From: Corydoras sp. C115
Taxonomy: Eukaryota > Chordata > Actinopteri > Siluriformes > Callichthyidae
NCBI GenBank assembly: GCA_019802505.1
Contig: JAFMOC010000386.1
Coordinates: 752,001 to 816,000 of the forward strand
Reading direction: 5' to 3'
DNA length: 64,000 bases
This document shows positions 10,326 through 21,038 of the stretch, in pieces (position 1 is the stretch's first letter; every line of letters begins with the position of its first letter). The notes beneath the pieces are model-generated. The model did not search any database. It was not told the DNA's origin and was given only the letters and a program-made list of their open reading frames with translations. Both the position numbers and the translations under genes were made by a program.

Positions 10326-11378
10326 TGGGGGTGTTCAATACGTTGATCGTCGAAGGAGTGTCAGGTCGATCGCGATGGAGGTTTGAAAAAATCATGTATG
10401 AGTGCTTTTTTTTACAGCACAGTCTCGGAAGCACTTTTACACACGCGTGCACGCCTTTTAACACACAATGTGATTCATTCTGAATCGCGATCTCTGCGAG
10501 CGAGCGGTCTGCACCCCCCCCCCCCCACCGTCTCTCTCGCTGTTCCAAAAACCGGCACGTGGCCACGCTTCCATGCCTAAATCCGAAGCACTGGATCGCG
10601 ATCTACACTAGATAGTTTCTTTTTACATTAGATAACTTCTGTTTTTGCTCTTTATTTCACTGACAAGACGAGTGAAGGAGTGAAGGACTTCGCTTCAAAC
10701 TAACTTAAATACCACTTTCATTTAGAGTGGGAGGATGAATATTTTTTTGCAATATCAAACTCAAAATGCCTTTGCTTGATTTGCCAAGTAGCCATTGCAC
10801 TTCCATTGTGTTTGGTCGTTTGGGTTTACTAAAACCAAGTTTTCGCCATGCTATTTGCTGCAATTTCTGTAAAAATGGCAATCTGAAGCCGTCTTTTCTA
10901 TGCTGATTCGACAATACTAACATCCATCTATCCATCCATTAGCTTCCACTTTATCCTCTATTACGGTTGTGTGTGTGGGGGGGGTTCCCCATGCCCATCC
11001 AGGGGAGATCGTCTCAGGCGCTGGGCAGATACACCCAGGACAGGGGGGCAATCTATCACTGTGCACACAATCACACTCTATATGGGGCAATTTGGAGAAT
11101 TCAATTGACCTTGATCCATGTTTTTGGACCCACACGGACACGGGGAGAACATGGAAACTCCACCCAGATTGGGATTTGAAACGGCAATCCCTAACACTGA
11201 GAGGTGAACGTGCTAACCACTAAGCCCACGTGCCCCCCCCCCCCCCCCCCAATACTAACACGATGTGTGTAAACAGGTTTTAATATAAAAGCTTAAAAAA
11301 ATTATTAACACTGGTAGATCTCGATGACCTGTCCAATGGAAAAGTAGATCTCGGGCCAGAAAAGTGTGGGAACCCCTG
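10326..11378. mobile_element. Non-autonomous hAT element inside the ZP3-type gene
   Basis: The right end is AACCCCTG (inverse CAGGGGTTCCC) and the left end is TGGGGGTGTTC. It is flanked by near-identical 8-bp repeats TTTTAAAG (10318-10325) and CTTTAAAG (11379-11386). The subterminal GATCGTCGA/AGATCTCGATG motifs resemble ends of vertebrate Charlie-type hAT elements. There is no transposase ORF. It carries a nested SINE at 10923-11250. Confidence 0.85.
10923..11250 (-). mobile_element. tRNA-derived SINE, copy 1 (TSD AATACTAACA)
   Basis: A full-length SINE flanked by perfect 10-bp duplications (10913-10922, 11251-11260). On the minus strand the head holds pol III box A (GGCTTAGTGGTTAGCACGTT type) and box B (GTTTCAAATCCC, here degraded). 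The body and a short ATCC/ATGG-repeat tail follow. It inserted into the hAT element, so it is younger than that element. Confidence 0.9.
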
Positions 11379-13109
11379 CTTTAAAGCTTCCACCTGGTTC
11401 ACAACCAAGACCTGCTCAAGCTTCACCTCTGCTGTTACAAGATGCTGTACAAAATCTGCAGAGTTCCTCAAATGTTCAATCCCATCAAGTCATTCAAGGA
11501 CCAGTGACGCATCTACACTGCAGGTTTCCAGTCATGCCCCAGATCTCAAGACCAGCTCCAGTGCATTTTGATAGACCTATTCCTGCTGCTTTTCATAGTG
11601 TAGCTGCAGTATGTACTGAGAATACTGTGCATGTGGAAGTCAAGAAAGACCTGTTTGGAACTGGAGAACCTATTGATGTATCTGTCCTCACTCTGTGAGG
11701 ATATGCTGCTAAAGGACAGGATGCTGCTCAGCAAGTTCTAATTTATGAATCTGGTATCTGATATACATGTTCTGTTTATATAGATGACTGAGGATGAGCT
11801 GGTCTGTGTCTTCACCCTCAACTATGGAGCTTCAGCTTTAGCTAGTACTTCAATTGTAAGAAATGTGGCTGGTTATGGAGCTACAGTTCTTATTGTGTGT
11901 CACTATCCAAGGTATTGCTTCATTTCAGTGGATTGTGTGTTGGATTCATTTTAAATTCACTTAATTGGCTCAGGATGTGATGTTTGTATCTTGACTTTCA
12001 GACTCCACAATGTGAGCAGCAATGCACTGATGCCTGTTTGGATTCCATATGCTTCTACCCATGTTGCTGAGGAAATGCTTGTCTTCTCTCTGAGACTCAT
12101 TATGGGTTTGTAACATGCTGAAGTTAATGGTGGTGTGAACTTCCATGGCAGTCATCTGGTTACAGTTTGGTGCATTTTTGTGTAGATTGTATTGAATTGT
12201 TTTCTCTTGTAGATGACTTGGGCTCTGAAAGAGCATCCAACCAGTATTTGGAGAGCTCATCAATATTGAAGCTTCTGTGATGCAGTTTCACCATGTTCCC
12301 CTCCGTGTGTATGTGGATGCTTGTGTTGCTACTCCAGTTCCTGATCTAAATGCAGTTCCCAGATATTCCTTCATTGAGAACTATGGGTGAGTGGGATTCC
12401 TGTGAGCTTTATGTTGCTGCTCATATAAACCTTAGCAGACATTACCTGTTGTAGGTGCTGGGTGGATGCTAAGCTCACATGGTTCAGGTCACGTTTCATG
12501 CCCTAAAGCAAGGGAAATAAACTGGACTTTCAGCTGGAGGCCTTCAGGTTCCAGCAGGTCAACAATAATATGGTAAGTACCGCTGGATCAATTAGTTGGA
12601 GTGGAACAGTTGCTTGTACATAATTTCTCCTCTTGCTTCAGATCTACATTGCATGTTTATTGAGGGCAACAGCAGCTTCTTTCAGTCCGGATCTGGAGCA
12701 CAAGGCCTGTTCCTTCTCTGGCAGTAGGTATGTTTAAGGAAAACAGTAGAACCTCAGCAACACCAATCACTGAAACCATGATCTCTGTAGGTGGATTTCT
12801 GTATATGGTGACAGTGCAGCCTGTGGCTGTCTACAGCTCTAGAAAAGGAGGTGCTTCAGAAGGTATGTTACTCGATTAACTAAATCAATGATGTCATGTG
12901 ACTGCTTGAGTCACTGTTGTGCTTTTCAGTTAATTTTGAGTGAAATGGTAATTTCTTCTCCTTTAATTCCAGATCTGCAGCTGAAGGGAGAAGTGATGCT
13001 TGGGCCAATCGTGGTTCAACATAAGGGTTAATTTAAAATAAAATACTTGAAATGTTCTCCTGTGCCTTGTATCTTATTTCAAATCTAAAGTCAGTGACTG
13101 GAGCAATTT

Positions 13110-13325
13110 TCCATGCTCATCCTGCAACTGGACATTCCTACAATTATAGACGCTCATCCCGCAAATGACCATTCCCTCTGTTCCCTGCAGTCATTCAGCA
13201 GTTGTTTAAACTATGTGAAATAGTAAATGTCATTACAAAAATAAAGAGCATTACAAAGTATAACAAACCTTACAAATAATGCAATTCATGTCTTTTTATG
13301 TTTAATAAATTCCAACACGAGAGAC
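13110..13325 (+). repeat. Local repeat R220, copy 1
   Basis: The sequence from the CATTCCTACAATTA region to ATAAATTCCAACA recurs inverted at 13690-13970 and direct at 14240-14490. It is non-coding and has no recognised family. Confidence 0.8.
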
Positions 13326-13520
13326 ACCTGAAGTGACTAGTTAATGCATGCGGACACTCTCGTTGAAAAACGTTTTGTGACTTGGCGGTCCTGATTCAAC
13401 TCATTAGCAACCAAATGCAATATTCTGGACAGCTTTTTTTCGCGTTAGTTTTGCAAAGTTATTGTGAGATCTCACATTATATTTTTTCTTCCATGTCACT
13501 TTAGTGGCTCTGTATCTTCC
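13322..13520. repeat. Dispersed repeat shared with 19852-20085 (inverted)
   Basis: The shared core includes a TTAGCAACCAAAT..CAATATTCTGGACAGC segment and ends with a CTTCCATGTC..CTTTAG motif. The two copies are about 6.4 kb apart in opposite orientation. Probably a decayed DNA-transposon piece. Confidence 0.75.
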
Positions 13521-13689
13521 AGATTATGAAGTTATTGAACAGAATTCATTTTTTACATGTTTTATGTAAAAAAAAATATTTAAATTTGACTCTCTAATTC
13601 ATTTAAAGTTAATGTAAACTGTATTAGCAGTTTCTTAATTGAAGCATTACCACATCTTTACTAACTTGATTCTCATTTTATTGATGCAC

Positions 13690-13970
13690 TATGTAGGGTG
13701 TAAAATGTTGGAATTTATTGAACGTAAAAAGACATTAATTGTATTATTTGTAAGGGTTTGTTCAAATTCGTAATGCTCTTTACTTATGACATTTACTAAT
13801 TCACATCGTTTGAAAAACTGCTGAATGGCTGCAGGGAACAGAGGGAATGACAAGGTGTGGGATGAGCGTGTATAATTGTAGTAATGACCATTTGTCGAAG
13901 GAGTCAGAATGTCTGGTCGCAGGGTGACTGTCAAAATATAGACTTAGGGGGCAGGAAGCATTTGTTAAAT
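13690..13970 (-). repeat. Local repeat R220, copy 2 (inverted)
   Basis: The inverse complement matches 13110-13325 and extends further, sharing a TTAACAAATG..GCCCCC segment with 14240-14290. With copy 3 it forms an inverted repeat around a 270-bp spacer. Confidence 0.8.
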
Positions 13971-14239
13971 GTATTAGTGAGACTGGGGGCTGTTAAGTTC
14001 CAATAAACGGTCATAAGTTGGCGGTTTTGTTCCAAAAGAATTTAATGCGCTTTACTGAATAGTCAAACAAGTGTACAGGAAAAATCATCAATGGCGGGCA
14101 ACCACGATTGATGAGAGAGCTCTGAATTCTCAAAGATCCAGCTTCAGTATATAATGCTTAGGTGGACTGTCCTTCTTCTTTGGGTGAGTGTGACTGGACC
14201 TTCCAAACATGGTGGGATTTTCTGAGTCCCAGTCCCAAT

Positions 14240-14490
14240 AATACTTTTTAACAAATGTTACTTGCCCCCGAATTCTATATTTTCACAGGTCACCCTGTGA
14301 CCAGACTTTCTGACTCCTTCTCATGCTCATTCGACAAGTGGTCATTCCTACAATTACACACACTCAACCCCCACCTGCTCATTCCTTCTGCCATTCAGCA
14401 ATTGTTTACATATCGTAAATTACAAAAATATCATTACAATGGTAAAAGCATTACAAAATTGACCAAACCTTTCAAATAATGCAAGTCAAA
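14240..14490 (+). repeat. Local repeat R220, copy 3
   Basis: Same orientation as copy 1, with more diverged internal sequence. It includes the CACCCTGTGACCAGAC segment. Confidence 0.8.
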
Positions 14491-14499
14491 ACTTTTTCA

Positions 14500-14577
14500 C
14501 CTTTCTTCTAATGTATCTGCTGCTGAGAATGTGAATTTCCCCATTGTGGGAAAAATAAAGGTTTATCTTATCTTAGT
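14500..14577 (+). mobile_element. 3' tail of a non-LTR retroelement
   Basis: It contains the common fish retroelement end (AATTTCCCCATTGTGGGA, AATAAAGG, then TTATC repeats). The body upstream is not recognisable. Confidence 0.65.
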
Positions 14578-15221
14578 AGTACATGCAGGGCTGCTGCCCT
14601 CTTGTGGTAAAAAACATTATCACCCACTTTCATTAAAACCAGCAACTAATATTCCATTAAGAGGACAGTTGATTTGCTGCAGTGACTTAGTTGATCAACA
14701 TGCTTATTAAGTAAACATGCTTATTGAGTCTTGGGTTTGAATTTTCAATTTTCAGTCTGATAATCACCACTAATAATAAAAGCCATGTGCTAAATAAATG
14801 TTCTAAAGTATCTTTATTTAGTTTGTTTAAACTGTTACTGTAGCTTCATTGTTTAAAGTATCTGTGTGGTAAACAGTAAAACCTGATTTGACTTGTAGAA
14901 ATAATGAAACGAACATGTTTTATTGAATAAATAATTGTGTATTATTATGGTTGCACTATGTCATGTTTAGTATGCAAATGAACGTCTTGTAAAGGTAATT
15001 ATTTACAAAGAATGTACACTAACTTAAGATAATGTGGTATAGTACAATTATGAAAATACATATTTCTGACACAGAACCACTCATTTCAAGTACTGTAACT
15101 TCTTCCAAGTGTAGGAACAAAAGGACTATATGTGAAAATCGAACAGTCTTTGTTTTTTAAATTATCACAGGAACCAGACAGCATGAAGCATCACACATTT
15201 GGGTCCTTACAAACAATGCGG
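14578..15221. other. AT-rich spacer, nothing recognised
   Basis: No coding potential, RNA gene or clear repeat was seen. Confidence 0.6.
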
Positions 15222-15233
15222 TTCATTAAATAT

Positions 15234-15573
15234 TCATTCATTCATTATCTCCCGCTTTTATCCTCTATTAGGGTCGCGGTGGGGTTCCCTATGCCCATAG
15301 GGCGCCCCGGGCGCTGGGCAGATAGACCCAGGACAGGGCGCCAATCCATCGCTGGGCACACACTCACTCACACAGACACACTCTATATGGGGCAATTTGG
15401 AGAATTCAATTGACTTGATCCATGTTTTTGGACTGTGGGAGGAAACCGGAGAACCCGGAGGAACCCACGCGGACATGGGGAGAACATGGAAACTCCACCC
15501 AGATGGGGATTCGAACCGGGAACCCCTAGCGCTGAGAGGCGAACGTGCTAACCCCTAAGCCACCGTGCCGCCC
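15234..15573 (-). mobile_element. tRNA-derived SINE, copy 2 (TSD TTCATTAAATAT)
   Basis: A full-length copy with perfect 12-bp duplications (15222-15233, 15574-15585). On the minus strand it has box A GGCTTAGGGGTTAGCACGTT and a good box B GGTTCGAATCC, with a tail of GAAT repeats. It is the least degraded copy in the window. Confidence 0.95.
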
Positions 15574-15585
15574 TTCATTAAATAT

Positions 15586-16393
15586 CAGTCTCAAAAACTA
15601 CAATTTGTCCCTAAACCTGTTCCTAAGTTAGGCTTTTCACTGAAGACCTGGTCTGCTTAAAATTATAATGCACACATAAATTGCTTAGTCATATTGTTTG
15701 CTTAGTCATATTTCATGGATGTGTTTAACAAATATTAATAAAAAAACAATTTGAATTGGCCAATGTCATGGCTCTTTTATGTCCAAACTGTTGTAGTATT
15801 GTATTGTAGTATTTGCCGTTTGGCTCCCCCCCCAAAAAAAAAAATAAAAAAATAAAAAATAAAAAGTCTTGTGGCATGTTTGTGCATGTGCAGAATAAGT
15901 GGGAAAATGTCCTCTATCCCCTGCTCTCCAAAGTTAGTATATTGTTAATTGTAAGCAGTTTTAAGTTACTTCTACCAAGTAAAATATTTTGGCTATTTCT
16001 TATAGAGCAGAGTAAAATATTGTATTTGTATGTTTTGCGTACCAATTCATAACTCTGAATTTGGATAAAATACCAATTTGTGTAGTGCCTAAATATATTT
16101 TACACAGCCGTTAGAGCTCTTCGTTGTGTCATTAGAGGAAGTAGACATCAGTTGTAGTATTAATGCAAGTTCTTACTCAAAATCAGCTTAAAATATTAAA
16201 GAAATCTAAATGAAAGAGCTTTGTTTTACTGACTGGGAAAACATAATTTTTTAAGTAAAGGTATGAAGTGTTTTTCTTGTAATGTCAGGTTAAATGTTTT
16301 TGTAAAAATTACTCATTATGTTGGTTTTACTTAAAAAATAACCGTGCAAAAACGTTGCACTATATTTTTAAGTAAAATCAACAATTTTTTTTT
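15586..16393. other. AT-rich spacer, nothing recognised
   Basis: Low-complexity A-rich and T-rich tracts (15833-15865, 16384-16400) and no credible gene. The T-tract abuts the truncated exon 2 of the broken ZP copy. Confidence 0.6.
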
Positions 16394-16409
16394 TTTTTTT
16401 GTGTGTGAG

Positions 16410-17463
16410 AGTGATGCACCCTGTGCTCCTGCTGACTACACTGGCACCTTTGCACTGGCACGTTACTTTTCCTGTAACCGCTTGTGGAACCAACATGATG
16501 GTTTGTGTTGGAGCGTCTTGTGTTAGAATCTGTGATTGAATGTCTGTGTAGGTCCAGAATAGTTATGTGATCTATGAGACCAGGATGATCTCTTCATATG
16601 AGGTTGGTGTTGGACCCCTGGGTTCCATCACAAGAAACAGCTACTTCGAGTGAGTTGCACATGAGTGTTCTTTCATAGAATTCATTAGGACTTCTGAATT
16701 TTTAATAGAAGACTGTTCCTTTGATTAGAAAGCAGCACATGGAGTCTTGTAGTCAAGAATAAAGTGAGTAGCTTCTTCAGTCTGAATCTGATCTCTCTTT
16801 AAGGATTTACTTCCAGTGTAGATATTCTGCTGCAAGCTTTGATGCAGTGGCTGTTGAACTCCTAACCCATGCTGATCAGCTACCAGGGTGGCTTCTGGTC
16901 CACTCCGAGTAGAACTGAGACTGGCAAATGGACAATGTAGCACAAAGGGCTGTGTGGAGGGTGAGTTGGATCATCTCTAATTGAGTAAGTATTCTTTATC
17001 AACTTAATAGTCTTCTGCTTCCACAGAGAGAGTGGCCTTTACCTCGTACTACAGTGAGTTTAACTACCCTGTGACCAAGGTTCTAAGAGAACCTGTGTAT
17101 GTTGAGGTGCGCATCCTGGAAAGGTCTGATCCAAACCTTGTCCTGGTGTTGGATTGCTGCTGGGCCACTTCTACCACTAACCCCTTTAGCCTGCCCCAGC
17201 GTGACCTTCTGGTGGATGGGTAAGCTCTGTACATGCTTTACTTCCTGTTTCAAGACCTGTTTTGGTGCAGACCTGTGGTTTGGGCTCCTCCCCTCCAAAG
17301 GTGCCCATACCAGGATGATCACTACTTGACCAAGTTGGTTCCAGTGGATGCATCATCTGGACTTCAATTCCCCAGCCATTACAGACGCTTCATCCTTAAA
17401 ATGTTCACCTTTGTTGAACCTGACTCCATGGCTCTATTTCCAAACTTGTTATCTTTCACATCT
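16410..17463 (+). pseudogene. Broken ZP gene copy (exons 2-6 of the ZPB-type gene)
   Basis: The sequence aligns exon by exon with the intact genes but lies on the plus strand. It has partial exon 2 (from about 16410, frameshifted before 16500), exon 3 at 16552-16649 (98 nt, intact), exon 4 at 16804-16960 (157 nt, one base short, so frameshifted), exon 5 at 17027-17219 (193 nt, open) and exon 6 from 17301. Exon 6 loses its 3' end and splice donor through a deletion after PDSMA. Exon 1 is missing (replaced by a T-tract) and exons 7-8 are missing. The intron after exon 5 starts GTAAGC, so the in-frame intron of the intact genes is interrupted by a stop here. Confidence 0.92.
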
Positions 17464-17523
17464 AAAACCGCTGGATTATGAATGATTATGAATGTGTTAA
17501 AAATTAAATAAATAACATTAATT

Positions 17524-17809
17524 AAGGGTGGCACGGTGGCTTAGTGGTTAGCACGTTCGAGTTTTCATGTTCTCCCCGTGTCCGCGTGGGTTTTTCCGGG
17601 TTCTCCGGTTTCCTCCCACAGTCCAAAAACATGGATCAGGTCAATTGAGTTCTCCAAATTGCCTGATGTAGAGTGTGTTTGTGTGTGAGTGTGTGCCCAG
17701 CGATAGATTGGCACCCTGTCCTGGGAAGATACCCCAGCGCCCGAAACATTCATGGGGAACCCCCCCAGCGACCCTAATATAGGATAAAGCGGAAGATAAT
17801 GAATGAATG
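17524..17809 (+). mobile_element. tRNA-derived SINE, copy 3 (TSD AACATTAATT)
   Basis: Flanked by 10-bp duplications (17514-17523, 17810-17819). Box A (GGCTTAGTGGTTAGCACGTT) is intact, but the segment between box A and the body is deleted, removing box B. The tail is GAAT repeats. Confidence 0.92.
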
Positions 17810-18109
17810 AACATTAATTGAAATGTAAATATAAACTATGCACAGTGTAACAAAAGTAACAGCAGATAATAAATATTATTAAAATGCATTACGTTTTTGA
17901 AAATAAACTTGTATTTTCTCAAAACCAACCTGCAACTTTAAAACTGGAATTTCACTGACTTCTGCCACCAACTGGACAAATACTGTAATACATATAAAAT
18001 AAATCTTTGTGTTTTCTAAGTAGTTTTCTTATTAATATTATTGCTATTATTATACTGTTTTATTTAAATATTTTCTGCTATAAGGATTTTGGTTTAATTG
18101 TTGATATTG

Positions 18110-18253
18110 GCTTAGTGGTTAGCACGTTCACATCACCTCGCTGGTTCTATCTGTCCAGTGCCCGAAACGTTCTCCCCTGCATGGGCATGGGGAACCCCAC
18201 CGCGACCCTACTAGAGGATAAAGCGGAAGATAATGGATGGATGGATGGATGTT
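18110..18253 (+). mobile_element. tRNA-derived SINE, internally deleted copy 4
   Basis: It keeps box A and the 3' region (CGAAACGTTCTCCCC to the GGAT-repeat tail); the centre is missing. Confidence 0.8.
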
Positions 18254-18379
18254 GATTATATTGTTCAGTTGGTGTTTCATGAATTTCATGATTCACAATT
18301 TGGACTTTTTTATTTATTTTTTTTTTACAATTTTTTTCTTAATAACTTTATGCTTTAAATATATATTTATGTAGTTTGT

Positions 18380-18582
18380 TGAATTTGATACCAGAGGCTC
18401 TGAAACTGCCCAGTGACCCATCATTCACAACTTTGTCCTCATTTAGTAACAACAGTCAGGCAAGTCTAGTTTATTATCAGTCAAATATTCATACGAAATC
18501 TTTAAATTGGAAAATGGTGCAATTTTTATTTAACACTTTGAAACTTAATAGTTTATTTAAATGAACCTGAATCAAAACTAGG
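18380..18582 (+). repeat. Diverged ZP-locus flank fragment (first part)
   Basis: It resembles 1410-1490 and 48390-48450, including TTTAAATTGGAAAAT(A/G)GTGC. It continues beyond the SINE at 18798. Confidence 0.6.
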
Positions 18583-18797
18583 GTGGCACTGAGGTTCAGT
18601 GGTTAGCATGTTCGCCTCTCAGCGCTAGGAATTCGCAGTTCGAATCCCAATCTGGGTGGAGTTTCCATGTTCTCCCCATGTCCATGTGGGTTTCCTACGG
18701 GTTCTCCGGGTTCCTCCCACAGTCCAAAAACATGCATCAAGTCAATTGAGTTCTCCAATTTGCCCGATATAGAGAGTGTATGTGTCTCTGTGAGTTT
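18583..18797 (+). mobile_element. tRNA-derived SINE, 3'-truncated copy 5
   Basis: Box A (AGTGGTTAGCATGTTCGCC) and box B (AGTTCGAATCCC) are both present, and the body is cut off after the GATATAGAG region. Confidence 0.85.
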
Positions 18798-19850
18798 AAT
18801 GCTAACTGCAGTTCAGGTTGTCAGGCTGGGTTCTGAAACAGTTGTTCACTGATGGACTGGTGACCTGGACAGCTCTCTTGATCCTGAGAAGCTGACCATA
18901 CTGTATTTAATTACCTAGCATTGGCGTCTCCCTGATCAGGGCTAGACATGGGATCAACACCCATCTTTGGCCGAGCACGCTCTCTCTTTTCGCTAGGGAC
19001 TCCAAGTATTTTCAGAGCATACTGTTTGATTTCAAGCACTGACATGTTCACCATTATACAACTGAGTAAATACTTTATTGAAGCAGTAAACATTTTGTCT
19101 TTACACTTTATTGTTAAGCTTAAATTTTACTTTTATCTTTACTTTATTCTAATTCACTGTGTTTCTTAACTTATTATATCGTTACTTTACCCTTACTTAA
19201 TTTTACTGTTATGTTTTTTTTATTTTATTTAGAATTGGACTCATATGGTTGTAATCATGCTACTTTATTATTTCAATATTTTATTATATTCTCCTAGAAA
19301 ATAAGCTCAGAAAAGTAAAGTAGAACATGGGTGCTTAGTTTTTACATAGTTTTTACACTCATCACCTAACACACTCAGACTTAATCCACACAAACAACAA
19401 AATATGCCAGACAACACTCACAAGTTAACAGATTAAAATACTAACATATACAGTGGTACCACACACAAACCAACACTAAGAATTACCTAACTACATTGCA
19501 ATACAATATTCTAATTAATTTTTATTTAGTGTAGAATGTAACTTAATAATACTGCAGCTTTATATTAATTTATGCTTCAGACTCTAAAATTATCACTTAC
19601 TTTATTCATACATAATCTATTTTATCCCTTTAAGTATTAGGAACAAATCTATTGCTGAGCAGTTTCATAGTCTTGTCATATCAGAATATGTGGATCCATA
19701 TGTGGATAATTACAATCTATATTTATTTAACATTTTATAAGAACAACTCAAAGAAGACTGCTCACACATTTGTCCGCTTGTATAATAAAAGCATTCGCAA
19801 TGATCACTGCAATAATTTTTACCATGGAATGCTCCACCACATAATGTCTC
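18798..19850 (+). repeat. Diverged ZP-locus flank, copy D
   Basis: The sequence is collinear with 6025-6640 and 55040-55680, including GGACAGCTCTCTTGATCCT, the CATCTCCCTGATC region and ATACAGTGGTACCACAC. It is clearly more diverged than the other copies, so it is an older duplicate. Confidence 0.75.
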
Positions 19851-19851
19851 G

Positions 19852-20085
19852 TTAGTACGGAGCCCCTAAAGGGACATGGAAGAAAAAAAATATGTACATA
19901 ACTATTGTGAGATCTTGACTTAATTTTTGAGAAATCTCGCAAAATTAATGCGGTAACTGTGAAGCTGTCCAGAATATTGAATTTGGTTGCTAATGAATTC
20001 AATCAGAACCGCAAAGTCACAATGTTTTTCGATGAGAGTGTCCACTTGCATTAAGTAGTCGCTTCAAGTGTATCTCACTTATAAG
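19852..20085 (-). repeat. Inverted copy of the 13322-13520 repeat
   Basis: See 13322-13520; the two copies share more than 180 bp with about 10-15% difference by eye. Confidence 0.75.
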
Positions 20086-20234
20086 AAAACCGTGTTTACG
20101 GGCAAGCACTGATTTGATGTCTTTATATTTGATGAATGTTCTCCATTGTGTTCGTTTATTGTTGTTGACCCAGAAACTGACCCACATACATCAACTTGTA
20201 ATAAACTTTTTAAATATATATAACAGCTTTAGCA

Positions 20235-20308
20235 GGTACTGTGGCTTAGTTGGTGAAAGCACCTGCCTAGTAAACAGAAGATCCTGGGTTTAAATACCAG
20301 CAGTATCT
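20235..20308 (+). tRNA. tRNA-Thr(AGT)-like sequence, probably a pseudogene
   Basis: A 74-nt segment with tRNA-Thr layout: the acceptor stem pairs (one wobble), box A is GTGGCTTAGTTGG, and the anticodon loop is CTAGTAA. Defects are two mismatches in the anticodon stem and a box B of GGTTTAAATACC in place of GGTTCGAATCC. A T-run terminator follows only weakly. Origin from tRNA-Thr is convincing; function is doubtful. Confidence 0.65.
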
Positions 20309-20478
20309 TTGTATTGCTTCCTTTTCACATGTCACATACTTAGATAAATCATTTAATGTGAAATAGTTATTAAAAAAAAACAAATCAGCTTCACCCCAGA
20401 AAAAAGAGAACATAGTATCATTGTGGATCAGACACATGCAACAAACCGTCCTGCAGCAACAGCAGTTTGCAAACAAGG

Positions 20479-20483
<5 letters not shown>

Positions 20484-20519
<36 letters not shown>
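20484..20519. repeat. Poly(A) tract
   Basis: About 36 uninterrupted A residues; no retroposon body is recognisable immediately upstream. Confidence 0.95.
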
Positions 20520-20520
<1 letters not shown>

Positions 20521-21035
20521 ACACTGGACAAGTTTATAAAAGTATAATCGCTCTACCCAGCCTCACACACATCAAAACAAGCCAGGAGAAGCTACAGCCA
20601 ATCAAATATGTTGTGTGAACATGTCTGCCTCAGACTCTCAAACTTAACAGTGAATCTTGTGGACACAGGGTCTTCTATCTTCAGTCTGCCAAATGACTAG
20701 CATGATTATACAGACGAAAGAAGAGGAACCTAACACCCATCTACAGACTACACACACACACACAAACTGAACAAACCAGAGAACCCAGATAGCACCGCCT
20801 TTTGGCACTCAATATTTAAAAACTCAAAAGCTTGCAAGACCAATTGAAACTTGCACTCATTACGCTTTCTCATAAAATTAGCATAAACAAATAATTATTC
20901 TAACACTACAGTCAAACACTGACCCTAAACAGTTTATCACCAACACCTTTACTTCTAAATGTATATTTTACTGCTACAGTCTGGAGGGACAAGAAAAACA
21001 ATCAGGAACAATAGAGACACCCACATTCTGAGTAC
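20520..21035. other. Spacer, nothing recognised
   Basis: A short ACAC repeat near 20747 is the only notable element. Confidence 0.6.
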
Positions 21036-21038
21036 TTA

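Larger units (their letters stand above)
10227..13031 (+). pseudogene. zp3: ZP3-type egg-envelope gene, disrupted
   Basis: Exon 1 begins with a clear signal peptide (MGFKQGWFLFVVLIGAGFSDA) and is split after about 33 codons by a hAT element (10326-11378). It resumes with a Pro/Gln-rich linker and the start of a ZP module (VKKDLFGTGEPI). Later exons follow with GT/AG borders: about 11790-11910 (MTEDELV, YPR), 12002-12105 (SSNALMPVWIPYAS, EEMLVFSLRL, a ZP3 hallmark), 12213-12386, 12456-12572, 12642-12728, 12791-12862 and 12972-13031, with AATAAA at 13037. Breaks include stop codons after the SVLTL segment, one in the exon at 12456, a 1-nt frameshift in the exon near 12245 and further changes near the C-terminus where family cysteines are lost. 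The structure is that of ZP3; the function is lost. Confidence 0.9.
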
